From: an uncultured Acetatifactor sp.
GTDB lineage: Bacteria > Bacillota > Clostridia > Lachnospirales > Lachnospiraceae
Direction of reading: 5' to 3'
Assembly: GCA_910586835.1 (NCBI GenBank)
Contig: CAJUJU010000054.1
Span: 1 to 22,549, forward strand
Length of the DNA: 22,549 nt
Every line of letters begins with the position of its first letter. Within the stretch, counting starts at the first letter, position 1. Under the pieces are notes generated by a model that worked only from the letters and a program-made list of their open reading frames with translations, had not been told where the DNA came from and made no database searches. The position numbers and the translations under genes were made by a program. Shown piece after piece: positions 15,158 to 22,456 of the stretch.

Positions 15158-17326
15158 ATGGAAAAAAAATTATCTGTTAATAATCTGGTGGTTTCCTTCC
15201 GTACTCCGGCCGGAAAAGTACAGGCGGTGCGGAATATCAGCTTTGACCTGAACAAGGGAGAAACTTTGGCCATAGTGGGAGAGTCCGGCTCCGGAAAGTC
15301 CGTTACCAGCAAGGCAATATTGGGTATCCTGGCCGGCAATTCCATCGTGGAGGGCGGTTCCATCATCTATGACGGTATGGATCTGCTGAAGGTGTCCGAG
15401 GATGATTTTTACCATATCCGCGGAGATAAGATAGCCATGATTTTCCAGGATCCTCTTTCCAGCCTGAATCCGATCATGCGGATCGGAAAGCAGCTGACGG
15501 AGGCCATGCTCTTAAAGGGAAAAGCCAGACAGAAATCCAGCAGACAGGCCTTTAACAGCACGTTGGCACTGTTTGAAAAGGCGATGGTGGAGTCATCCGC
15601 AAAGGGGGATGCCGCCAGAGCCGAGCAGTTGAAAACCATGTGCAGGAATTTTGATAAATTTGAGTTTAAGCACATCGAGCTGGAGCAGGCGTATATGACT
15701 GCCCGTGAGGCGGCTGCAGAGGCTGTGGATGCCATCAAGGACACGCTTTTCCACATTGAAAAAAATGCCTTTGAGGATGAAAAATATACCATTAAGGAGA
15801 TTATTCGTCTGGCAGGTCAGATGTTTAACGACTATCTGGTCTGCGGGGAGGATATTGAGAACGTAAAGCAGCTTCTTTCCGAGCTTCAGAAGGTTTCCGG
15901 CGGAGAAATCCGGAAGAAGGAGTATCCGGAAACGGCGCGTATTCTGACCAGCCTGCGGGAGATTGCCGACAGGGCTCTTGAAAAGGAAGAGCCGGATTTC
16001 TTCAATATGGGCTATTATGTTACCTTCGCGGGGGAGGCTCTGCCCGAGATGCCTGTTCCCGAGCTGAATGAGTTTCTGCGCAAATATACGGATGAACATT
16101 TTATGGAGGAGTTCCGCAGCTGTGCGGCAGAGGCTCTGACCTACAGCGCGGCGGAGCATGACGGGTTGAAGAAGGAGGCTCTGAAGCTTCTGAAGGAGAA
16201 GAGAGAAGTCTTTGACAAGGAGGAGCTTGACAGGGCGGTATGCTTTGAGACGGCCAGGGAACTGACTCAGGCGGTGGAGAAGTCCATTGACAGACTGGAA
16301 ATTCAGAAGGACAGTATAGCGTATACCTTTGGCGTCAGCTTGAGGAGCAATCTGCAGATTTATTTTAACGGTATCGGGAAAAATAAAAAGGCAGCTGCCG
16401 TACATGAAAAGCAGCAGAAGAAATATGACCGGCTGGTGCAGAAGGGGAAGAAGCCTTCCTGGAAGGTTCCGCCCTCTACTGCCGTGGATTTGGAGCTGGC
16501 AAAAGCGACGATTCTGGCATGCGTTGACCGTGTGATCGATCACTATAAAGAGCTGTTGGAGCATGGCAGGGAGAGAGACTATGACAGGGAGACCAGACAG
16601 CTGATTACGTTCTTCAAAGAGAATGCTTCCGGTGTGGTGCTGAAGGTTACGAAGACCATGGCGAAATACAGGGCTTTAAAGCTGATGGAGGAGGTGGGAA
16701 TCTCCGATACCAGAAAGCGTTACCGTCAGTATCCCTTTGAGTTTTCCGGCGGTATGCGTCAGCGTATCGTCATTGCCATCGCGCTGGCTGCGGATCCGGA
16801 TATCCTGATCTGCGACGAGCCTACCACCGCATTGGACGTAACCATTCAGGCCCAGATTTTGGAGCTGATCAACAGTCTGAAGGAGAGCAGACATCTTTCC
16901 ATTATCTTTATCACCCATGACCTGGGTGTTGTGGCTAACATGGCGGATCGGATTGCCGTTATGTATGCGGGAAAAATTGTGGAGATGGGCACCAGCGAGG
17001 ATGTTTTCTATTCTCCTGCCCACCCGTATACCTGGGCGCTGCTTTCGGCCATGCCGGATGTGGAGACCAACGAGAGACTGGAGGCCATTCCCGGCACTCC
17101 TCCCAATATGGTTTATCCCCCTGTGGGAGATGCCTTTGCGGACAGAAATAAGTATGCGCTTAAGATTGATTTTGAGATGCAGCCGCCCATGTTCCGGATC
17201 AGTGAGACCCATCAGGCGGCAACCTGGCTGCTGCACCCGGATGCGCCCAAGGTAGAGATACCCAAGGCCATAACGGACAGGATTGCCAGGATGAAGGCGA
17301 AGGGAGGTGCGGATCATGAGCGGTAA
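15158..17326 (+). CDS. oppD: Oligopeptide ABC transporter ATPase OppD with about 375-residue insertion
   Basis: A 722-residue ATP-binding subunit, against about 330 usual. Walker A GESGSGKS (41-48), Q-loop Gln97 (MIFQDPLSSLNP), signature FSGGMRQR (529-536), Walker B ILICDEP (549-555) and the switch His587 (ITHDLG) are all intact, so the ATPase should work. Between the Q-loop region and the signature, about residues 125-503 have no counterpart in ordinary OppD. This stretch is helical, charged and cytoplasmic, with no motif I recognise. The C-terminal oligopeptide-transporter domain keeps its framework (GTPPN, then WLLHPDAPKVE), but its usual cysteines are replaced by Asp658, Asn664, Asp671 and Ala/Thr at 687-689. 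The ATG at 15158 follows GGAGG. It overlaps oppF by 11 bases. Cys-free forms are, from memory, also seen in streptococcal AmiE-type proteins. Confidence 0.95.
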   Translation: MEKKLSVNNLVVSFRTPAGKVQAVRNISFDLNKGETLAIVGESGSGKSVTSKAILGILAGNSIVEGGSIIYDGMDLLKVSEDDFYHIRGDKIAMIFQDPLSSLNPIMRIGKQLTEAMLLKGKARQKSSRQAFNSTLALFEKAMVESSAKGDAARAEQLKTMCRNFDKFEFKHIELEQAYMTAREAAAEAVDAIKDTLFHIEKNAFEDEKYTIKEIIRLAGQMFNDYLVCGEDIENVKQLLSELQKVSGGEIRKKEYPETARILTSLREIADRALEKEEPDFFNMGYYVTFAGEALPEMPVPELNEFLRKYTDEHFMEEFRSCAAEALTYSAAEHDGLKKEALKLLKEKREVFDKEELDRAVCFETARELTQAVEKSIDRLEIQKDSIAYTFGVSLRSNLQIYFNGIGKNKKAAAVHEKQQKKYDRLVQKGKKPSWKVPPSTAVDLELAKATILACVDRVIDHYKELLEHGRERDYDRETRQLITFFKENASGVVLKVTKTMAKYRALKLMEEVGISDTRKRYRQYPFEFSGGMRQRIVIAIALAADPDILICDEPTTALDVTIQAQILELINSLKESRHLSIIFITHDLGVVANMADRIAVMYAGKIVEMGTSEDVFYSPAHPYTWALLSAMPDVETNERLEAIPGTPPNMVYPPVGDAFADRNKYALKIDFEMQPPMFRISETHQAATWLLHPDAPKVEIPKAITDRIARMKAKGGADHER

Positions 17327-18380
17327 AGCAAGTGTGAAAGAGGGCGAAACTTTATTGAGGGTGGAGCATCTCTGCCAGTATTTCAAAAGCAATAAGGCAG
17401 TGGACGACGTCAGCTTTGAGATTAAGAAGGGCGAGGTGTTCGGGCTGGTGGGAGAGTCCGGCTGCGGAAAGACCACCACGGGCCGTTCCATTATCAAGCT
17501 CTACGATATCACCTCGGGAAATATTTATTTCAAGGGGGAGAGGATTGCGGCCGGAACGCTTTCCTATAAGCAGAATATCAGCGATGCCAGAAAGCGCCTG
17601 AAGGCGGAAACCGACAGTGCGAAGAAGGCCGAGCTGGAGAAGTATATTCAGGAACAGCAGGAGGAGATCCGGGCGGCAAAGAGAGATCACAGGAAGCGTA
17701 AATTTTATACGGATATCCAGATGATCTTCCAGGATCCAATCGCGTCGCTGGATCCCAGGATGACAGTAAAGCAGATTATTGCAGAGGGACTTGTTATCAA
17801 CGGGGAAAAGGACAAGTCGGTGATCGAGAAGAAGGTCTACGAGGCTCTTGAGATGGTTGGATTGGTGCGTGAGCATGCGGGCCGTTATCCCCATGAGTTT
17901 TCCGGCGGCCAGAGACAGCGTATCGGCGTTGCCAGAGCCGTGGTTATGGAGCCGGAGCTGATCATTGCTGATGAGCCGGTCAGCGCTTTGGATGTTTCCA
18001 TTCAGGCTCAGGTTATCAATCTGCTGGACGATCTGCGCAGGCAGATGGGACTGACTGTTCTTTTCGTTGCCCATGATCTCTCCGTGGTGAAATATTTTTC
18101 CGACAGGATCGGCGTGATGTATTACGGTAAGCTGGTGGAGCTTGCGAGCAGCGACGAGTTGTTCCTGCATCCGCTTCATCCGTATACGAAATCCCTTTTG
18201 TCCGCCATTCCCATGCCGGATCCGGAATATGAGAAGCAGAGAAAGAGAATTACTTATGTTCCGCTGAGGGATCATGATTACAGTCAGGAAAAGCCTACGC
18301 TGAGAGAGGTTCTGCCCGGGCATTTTGTACACTGCAATCAGGCGGAATTTGAGAAATATCAGGAGATTGTGAAGGAGTAG
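17316..18380 (+). CDS. oppF: Oligopeptide ABC transporter ATPase OppF
   Basis: The second ATP-binding subunit, 354 residues, pairing with OppD on the cytoplasmic face. Walker A GESGCGKT (46-53), Q-loop Gln139 (MIFQDPIASLDP), signature FSGGQRQR (195-202), Walker B LIIADEP (215-221) and switch AHDLSVV are present. Between Walker A and the Q-loop there is a basic coiled-coil insertion of about 45 residues (about 82-128), longer than in most OppF proteins. The C-terminus (HDYSQEKPTLREVLPGHFV) fits the Gram-positive OppF/AmiF branch. The ATG at 17316 is 7 bases after GGGAGGT. It overlaps the oppD stop by 11 bases. It ends the operon, and no strong terminator was seen before the next gene. Confidence 0.96.
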   Translation: MSGKASVKEGETLLRVEHLCQYFKSNKAVDDVSFEIKKGEVFGLVGESGCGKTTTGRSIIKLYDITSGNIYFKGERIAAGTLSYKQNISDARKRLKAETDSAKKAELEKYIQEQQEEIRAAKRDHRKRKFYTDIQMIFQDPIASLDPRMTVKQIIAEGLVINGEKDKSVIEKKVYEALEMVGLVREHAGRYPHEFSGGQRQRIGVARAVVMEPELIIADEPVSALDVSIQAQVINLLDDLRRQMGLTVLFVAHDLSVVKYFSDRIGVMYYGKLVELASSDELFLHPLHPYTKSLLSAIPMPDPEYEKQRKRITYVPLRDHDYSQEKPTLREVLPGHFVHCNQAEFEKYQEIVKE

Positions 18381-18420
18381 CTGCAGGGCACAGGGTAAGC
18401 CTGACGTGCGGGAGTCACTT

Positions 18421-18822
18421 ATGAAGTATATCAGATATTGGGTACAGGCATTGATTGGACTGTTGCTTTCCGTTGCCGTGATGGCATCCCGGGGATTGTT
18501 TGCCGAGGGGAGCGCCGCAGACAGGGTGATGATTGTCTGCGACGGTTTTACGGTGACGGCTCTGCTGTTCCTTTCGGTGGGCGCGCTGGCCTGGATAGCC
18601 ACCACAGGTTTTTTTGACATTTTCTCCTATGCGGTCAGGAAGGGCGCACATGCGCTGCTTCCCGGACTGGTGCATGACAGTCTGGGAGGATATTACGAAT
18701 ACAGGCTGGAAAAGGAAGATACGCGGAAGAAGAGAGACAGGGGTGAGAAATCCACCTTTCTTGTAGGGGCGGGCTTTCTGTTGGTCAGTATTTTGCTGAC
18801 GGCAGTGTGGTATCAGCTGTAA
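18421..18822 (+). CDS. Small membrane protein, DUF3899-like
   Basis: A 133-residue membrane protein. Hydrophobic segments lie at about 5-25, 44-66 and 111-131. Between the second and third is a cytoplasmic-looking loop with FFDIFSYAVRKG and a charged stretch (EKEDTRKKRDRGEK). The layout and the FDxFSY-like motif recall the DUF3899 family, whose function is unknown. The ATG at 18421 follows GGGAG; an in-frame GTG at 18406 is less likely. It lies 40 bases after oppF and could be read through from the opp operon. In related genomes such genes are, I believe, found beside secG, so it may belong with the downstream block (inference). Confidence 0.75.
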   Translation: MKYIRYWVQALIGLLLSVAVMASRGLFAEGSAADRVMIVCDGFTVTALLFLSVGALAWIATTGFFDIFSYAVRKGAHALLPGLVHDSLGGYYEYRLEKEDTRKKRDRGEKSTFLVGAGFLLVSILLTAVWYQL

Positions 18823-18856
18823 CATTTTCAAATAAGGCAGATTTTGTAAAAAGATA

Positions 18857-18885
18857 TTGAAATAATCCGGACAATATGTTAAGAT
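18857..18885 (+). promoter_or_regulatory. Putative secG promoter
   Basis: TTGAAA (18857-18862), a 17-base spacer and TAAGAT (18880-18885) lie about 30 bases upstream of the secG start. Confidence 0.55.
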
Positions 18886-18914
18886 AATATACGTTTGATA
18901 TCAGGAGGTGTGAA

Positions 18915-19154
18915 ATGGGCGCTTTGAGAATTGCTCTGACAATATTTTTTATACTGATCTGTGTGGCATTGATTGTGCTGGTACTGATGCAGGAAGGTAA
19001 GTCGGCCGGTCTGGGCTCCATCAGCGGGGCTGCGGAGACCTATTGGGGAAGGAATAAAGGACGTTCCATGGAGGGACGTCTGGTGAAGATTACCAAATGG
19101 CTTGCCGTATTTTTCATGGTGATTGCGATTATACTGAATCTGAATGTATTTTAA
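18915..19154 (+). CDS. secG: Preprotein translocase subunit SecG
   Basis: A 79-residue subunit of the SecYEG protein-export channel in the cytoplasmic membrane. Two hydrophobic segments (about 3-23 and 54-77) flank a conserved cytoplasmic loop (QEGKSAGLGSISGAAETYWG). Length and layout are typical. AGGAGGTG lies directly upstream of the ATG. A very strong terminator follows, so it is probably transcribed alone or with its upstream neighbour. The order secG-rnr-smpB-ssrA is classic in Firmicutes. Confidence 0.96.
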   Translation: MGALRIALTIFFILICVALIVLVLMQEGKSAGLGSISGAAETYWGRNKGRSMEGRLVKITKWLAVFFMVIAIILNLNVF

Positions 19155-19164
19155 GCAGCCGTTT

Positions 19165-19198
19165 AAAACACTCCTGTGATCACACAGGAGTGTTTTAT
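19165..19198 (+). terminator. Rho-independent terminator of secG
   Basis: AAAACACTCCTGTG (19165-19178) pairs perfectly over 14 bases with CACAGGAGTGTTTT (19183-19196) around the loop ATCA. Because of the A and T runs on both sides it could act in both directions. Confidence 0.92.
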
Positions 19199-19210
19199 GT
19201 TGTGCGCGAT

Positions 19211-19300
19211 TAAGCAGAGTCAGAAGCGAAGAGCTGGCGAAGCCGGAGCTGAGCTTCTGACGAGCAGCGCGAACGAGAAAAGCGAAGCTTTTCGAGTCTG
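19211..19300. repeat. REP-like hairpin element, copy B
   Basis: This element begins with the same 18 bases as copy A at 1602. It then forms a nested hairpin: TCAGAAGC (19220-19227)/GCTTCTGA (19253-19260), with AGCT/AGCT and GGC-GAA-GCC inside. A second perfect hairpin, GAAAAGC-GAA-GCTTTTC (19277-19293), follows. Both contain the heptamer GCGAAGC, known as an unusually stable DNA mini-hairpin. It occupies most of the gap between the secG terminator and rnr. Confidence 0.75.
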
Positions 19301-19344
19301 TGTATGGAGGGCAACGCTTATAACGCAGACGCGAAGGAGAATGG

Positions 19345-21540
19345 ATGGAACAGAATAACAGGGAAAAACGAAAAAGAATGATTTGTGACCTGGCACAGGA
19401 TCCGGCTTATGTGCCCATGAAGGAGAAGGAACTGGCTGTCCTGCTTCAGGTGGCAAGAGAGGAAAGAGAAGAGCTTCGCAGTATATTGCAGGAGCTTTTG
19501 ACAGAAGGAAAACTCATGCTCACGGCGAAGGGGAAATACGCGCTGTCGGATGGCAGTATTTTGACGGGAACCTTCATCAGCAATGCCAGGGGCTTTGGTT
19601 TTGTGGAGGTGGAGGGCAGGGAAGAGGATCTGTATATTCCGGAGGATAAGGTGAACGGCGCTTTCCACAGGGATATGGTACAGATTGCGCTGCTTCCGGA
19701 GGGAACGGGGAAGCGGAGAGAGGCCCGGGTGCTGCGTGTCCTGGCGAGAGGGATTACCCAGGTGGTAGGTACTTTTCGACGTTCCAGGGAGAACTACGGT
19801 TTTGTCATCCCGGACAACGCAAAGCTTTATCAGGATATATTTGTGTCCGGAGAACATGCAAAGGGCGCTGTAGACGGCCACAAGGTGGTGGCGGAGATTA
19901 CGGACTACGGCGGAGAGGGAAAAAAGCCCGAGGGTAAAATAACGGAAATTCTGGGACACAGCAATGATCCCGGGGTAGATATCATGTCCATTGTCAAAGG
20001 ATATGAGCTGCCTGTGGAGTTTTCGGAGAAAATCATGAATCAGGTGGAGCGGGTATCCCAGGAGGTATCCCAGGCGGACAGAGCCGGAAGGCGGGATCTG
20101 CGGGATGTGATGATGGTGACCATAGACGGCGAGGATGCAAAGGATCTGGACGATGCGGTCAGCGTTTCCTTCGACGGAGAGTGCTATCATCTGGGGGTAC
20201 ACATAGCCGATGTGACCAATTATGTACAGGAAAACTCCGCTCTTGACAGGGAAGCACTGGTGCGGGGAACCAGTGTTTATCTGGTAGATCGTGTGATTCC
20301 CATGCTGCCCCATGCGCTTTCCAACGGAATCTGCTCTCTGAATCAGGGGGAGGACAGGCTGGCGTTGAGCTGTCTTATGAAGATAAACCGGAAGGGAGAG
20401 ATCACGGATTATGAAATCTGCGAGTCTGTTATCAAGGTAGACCGCAGAATGTCATATACTGTGGTAAGAGCGCTTCTGGAGGAGGAAGGTCTGACAGAGC
20501 GTGAGCCGGAAGGGGAGGAAGAAGACTACCGTCAGTACACAGAATTGCTTCCCATGTTCCGGCTGATGGAGGAGTTGGCGGCTATTCTGCGGAAAAAGCG
20601 CGGGAAAAGAGGATCCATTGACTTTGATTTTCCCGAGTGCAAGATCTGTTTGGATTCGGAGGGACATCCTACGGAGATCAGACCTTATGAGAGAAATGTG
20701 GCCACGGATATCATCGAGGATTTCATGCTGGCGGCAAACGAGACGGTGGCTCAGCATTTTTACTGGCTGGAATTGCCCTTTGTGTATCGGACCCACGATG
20801 TGCCGGATGGGGATAGGATCCGGAAGCTGTCCGCCATCATCAACAATTTCGGCTACTATATGAAGTCCGTGGGAAGAAAGGGAGCAAAGGTAAGCACCGA
20901 AGAAATACATCCAAAGGAAATACAAAAGCTGCTGGCAAATATTGCGGGAACCCCGGAGGAGGCCATGATCAGCCGACTTGCGCTGCGCAGCATGCGGCAG
21001 GCAAGGTACAGTGTGGAGTGTACGGGGCATTTCGGACTGGCATGTCCCTTCTATTGTCATTTTACTTCTCCGATTCGCCGTTATCCCGATCTGCAGATCC
21101 ACAGGATCATCAAGGAGCAGCTGCGGGGCAGGCTGGGAGAGGAGCGCATTGCCCATTACAGGGAAATTCTGCCCGAGGTGGCAAAGCATTCCTCGGAGAC
21201 GGAACGGCGTGCCGACGAGGCGGAGCGCGAGACCGAGAAGCTGAAAAAAGTGGAATATATGGAAGGCCATGTGGGCGAATGCTTTGACGGTGTGGTCTCC
21301 GGGGTCACCGGCTGGGGGATTTATGTGGAACTTCCAAACACAGTGGAGGGACTGGTGCATGTATCCAGGCTTCCGGGGGATTATTTTTATTATAATGAGA
21401 AGGCCTGTGAAATGGTGGGGGAAGCTACCGGCAGGGTTTATAAGCTGGGGATGCCTGTCCGGGTGATCATTTCGGACTGTGATCGTTTTAACCGGACCAT
21501 AGATATGGAGCTGGCAGAGGACGAGGAAGGAGGGGAATGA
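19345..21540 (+). CDS. rnr: Ribonuclease R
   Basis: A 731-residue 3'-5' exoribonuclease of the RNase II/RNB family that degrades structured RNA and, with SmpB-tmRNA, non-stop mRNA in the cytoplasm. An N-terminal helical region (1-65) is followed by two cold-shock-like domains (about 72-135, ARGFGFVEVEG; about 140-200, ENYGFVIPD). The RNB catalytic domain runs from about 250 to 590, with Asp261, 267, 269 and 270 in TIDGEDAKDLDDAV binding magnesium. The C-terminal S1 domain (about 640-715) contains GWGIYVEL and VEGLVHVS. Length is normal. The ATG at 19345 has AAGGAG 5 bases upstream. The gene is followed by smpB after a single base, so the two are cotranscribed and probably coupled. Confidence 0.97.
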   Translation: MEQNNREKRKRMICDLAQDPAYVPMKEKELAVLLQVAREEREELRSILQELLTEGKLMLTAKGKYALSDGSILTGTFISNARGFGFVEVEGREEDLYIPEDKVNGAFHRDMVQIALLPEGTGKRREARVLRVLARGITQVVGTFRRSRENYGFVIPDNAKLYQDIFVSGEHAKGAVDGHKVVAEITDYGGEGKKPEGKITEILGHSNDPGVDIMSIVKGYELPVEFSEKIMNQVERVSQEVSQADRAGRRDLRDVMMVTIDGEDAKDLDDAVSVSFDGECYHLGVHIADVTNYVQENSALDREALVRGTSVYLVDRVIPMLPHALSNGICSLNQGEDRLALSCLMKINRKGEITDYEICESVIKVDRRMSYTVVRALLEEEGLTEREPEGEEEDYRQYTELLPMFRLMEELAAILRKKRGKRGSIDFDFPECKICLDSEGHPTEIRPYERNVATDIIEDFMLAANETVAQHFYWLELPFVYRTHDVPDGDRIRKLSAIINNFGYYMKSVGRKGAKVSTEEIHPKEIQKLLANIAGTPEEAMISRLALRSMRQARYSVECTGHFGLACPFYCHFTSPIRRYPDLQIHRIIKEQLRGRLGEERIAHYREILPEVAKHSSETERRADEAERETEKLKKVEYMEGHVGECFDGVVSGVTGWGIYVELPNTVEGLVHVSRLPGDYFYYNEKACEMVGEATGRVYKLGMPVRVIISDCDRFNRTIDMELAEDEEGGE

Positions 21541-21541
21541 G

Positions 21542-22012
21542 ATGGCAAAGCAGAAGGAGACGCAGAAGCTGATTGCAAACAATAAAAAGGCTTATCACGA
21601 TTATTTTATTGACGAGTCCTACGAGGCGGGAATCGCGCTGCATGGCACGGAGGTAAAATCCCTGCGCATGGGAAAGTGCAGTATCAAGGAGTCCTTTATC
21701 CGCATAGAAAACGGTGAGATGTTTGTGTATGGAATGCATGTGAGTCCTTACGAGAAGGGAAATATTTTTAACAAGGATCCCATGCGTGTGAAAAAGCTTC
21801 TGATGCATAAAGTTGAGATTAATAAGCTGGCCGGCAAAATTGCAGAGAAAGGTTTTACGCTGGTGCCGCTGCAGGTATACTTCAAGGAGGGCAGGGCCAA
21901 GGTGCAGATTGGGCTGGCCCGGGGTAAAAAGCTCTATGACAAAAGGGAAGATATCGCAAAAAAGGATGCCAGAAGAGAGACCGAGAGAGAATTTAAGGTA
22001 AAAAATTTATAA
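21542..22012 (+). CDS. smpB: SsrA-binding protein SmpB
   Basis: A 156-residue RNA-binding protein that carries tmRNA to stalled ribosomes in trans-translation. The OB-fold core shows AYHDYFIDESYEAGIALHGT and EVKSLRMGKCSIKESF near the N-terminus, then GLARGKKLYDKRE followed by the basic tail (KKDARRETEREFK) that enters the ribosomal mRNA channel. Length is normal. The ATG is one base after the rnr stop, with GGAAGGAGGGG upstream. Its RNA partner, ssrA, starts about 65 bases downstream from its own promoter. Confidence 0.98.
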   Translation: MAKQKETQKLIANNKKAYHDYFIDESYEAGIALHGTEVKSLRMGKCSIKESFIRIENGEMFVYGMHVSPYEKGNIFNKDPMRVKKLLMHKVEINKLAGKIAEKGFTLVPLQVYFKEGRAKVQIGLARGKKLYDKREDIAKKDARRETEREFKVKNL

Positions 22013-22036
22013 TGAGTCTGTGTGCCTGAAAAGGGA

Positions 22037-22065
22037 TTGACAGAGGAGACTTCATTCGCTATACT
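22037..22065 (+). promoter_or_regulatory. Sigma-A promoter of ssrA
   Basis: A perfect TTGACA (22037-22042), a 17-base spacer, and TATACT (22060-22065). The mature tmRNA 5' end lies 12 bases after the -10. Confidence 0.9.
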
Positions 22066-22076
22066 AACAGATATCC

Positions 22077-22456
22077 GGGGTAGTCAAGGTTTCGACAGGG
22101 GTCTTGCAGCTGGAGAAGCTATCCGTTGCGACACGTTAATCGCACAACTAAACTAAACGCTGAAGATAATACTCAGTTAGCACTTGCAGCCTAACCGCTG
22201 CAGGTGACGCGCCTTCTGGCGCTCGTCCGCTCCGGGGCACTCACACTCCGGAATCCGGGCGTCGACGATGTGAGAAACGACACGCGTTAAGCTTTGCGCG
22301 CGCGGGCGTAATATGAAGCTACCTCAAACTGCAGATTGTTCGTTATCTGTGGTGGCAGGGAACAGGGCGGGTGCGGCCCGCCTGTAAAAACGAACTATGA
22401 TAGTAGAAGGACAGGGAATGGGCTTTTGGACACGGGTTCGACTCCCGTCTACTCCA
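22077..22456 (+). ncRNA. ssrA: Transfer-messenger RNA (tmRNA)
   Basis: A one-piece tmRNA of about 380 bases that rescues stalled ribosomes with SmpB. The acceptor stem pairs GGGGTAG (22077-22083) with CTACTCC (22449-22455), including one G-U pair, and A22456 is the discriminator. The 5' part has the typical AAGGTTTCGACAGG. The T-arm reads ACGGG-TTCGACT-CCCGT near 22433-22449. The tag reading frame starts at GCT 22159, after TAAAC, and ends at TAA 22192-22194, giving AEDNTQLALAA, a normal ALAA-ending degradation tag. Resumption at the preceding codon cannot be excluded. The 3' CCA is not encoded (the DNA reads CTT after the discriminator), so it must be added enzymatically. No terminator is visible directly downstream; instead a tandem repeat begins inside the T-arm. 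Confidence 0.97.

Noticed and set aside
15593..16564. Idea that the oppD insertion is a separate gene, or that an antisense 323-residue frame is real
   Set aside because: The oppD frame is open without interruption through the insertion, no internal start has a ribosome binding site that I could support, and the antisense frame has no recognisable domain.
17352..18620. 422-residue reading frame on the - strand
   Set aside because: It is antisense to oppF, whose conserved motifs are unmistakable.
19176..19358. 60-residue frame between secG and rnr
   Set aside because: It runs through the secG terminator and the REP-like element and has no ribosome binding site.
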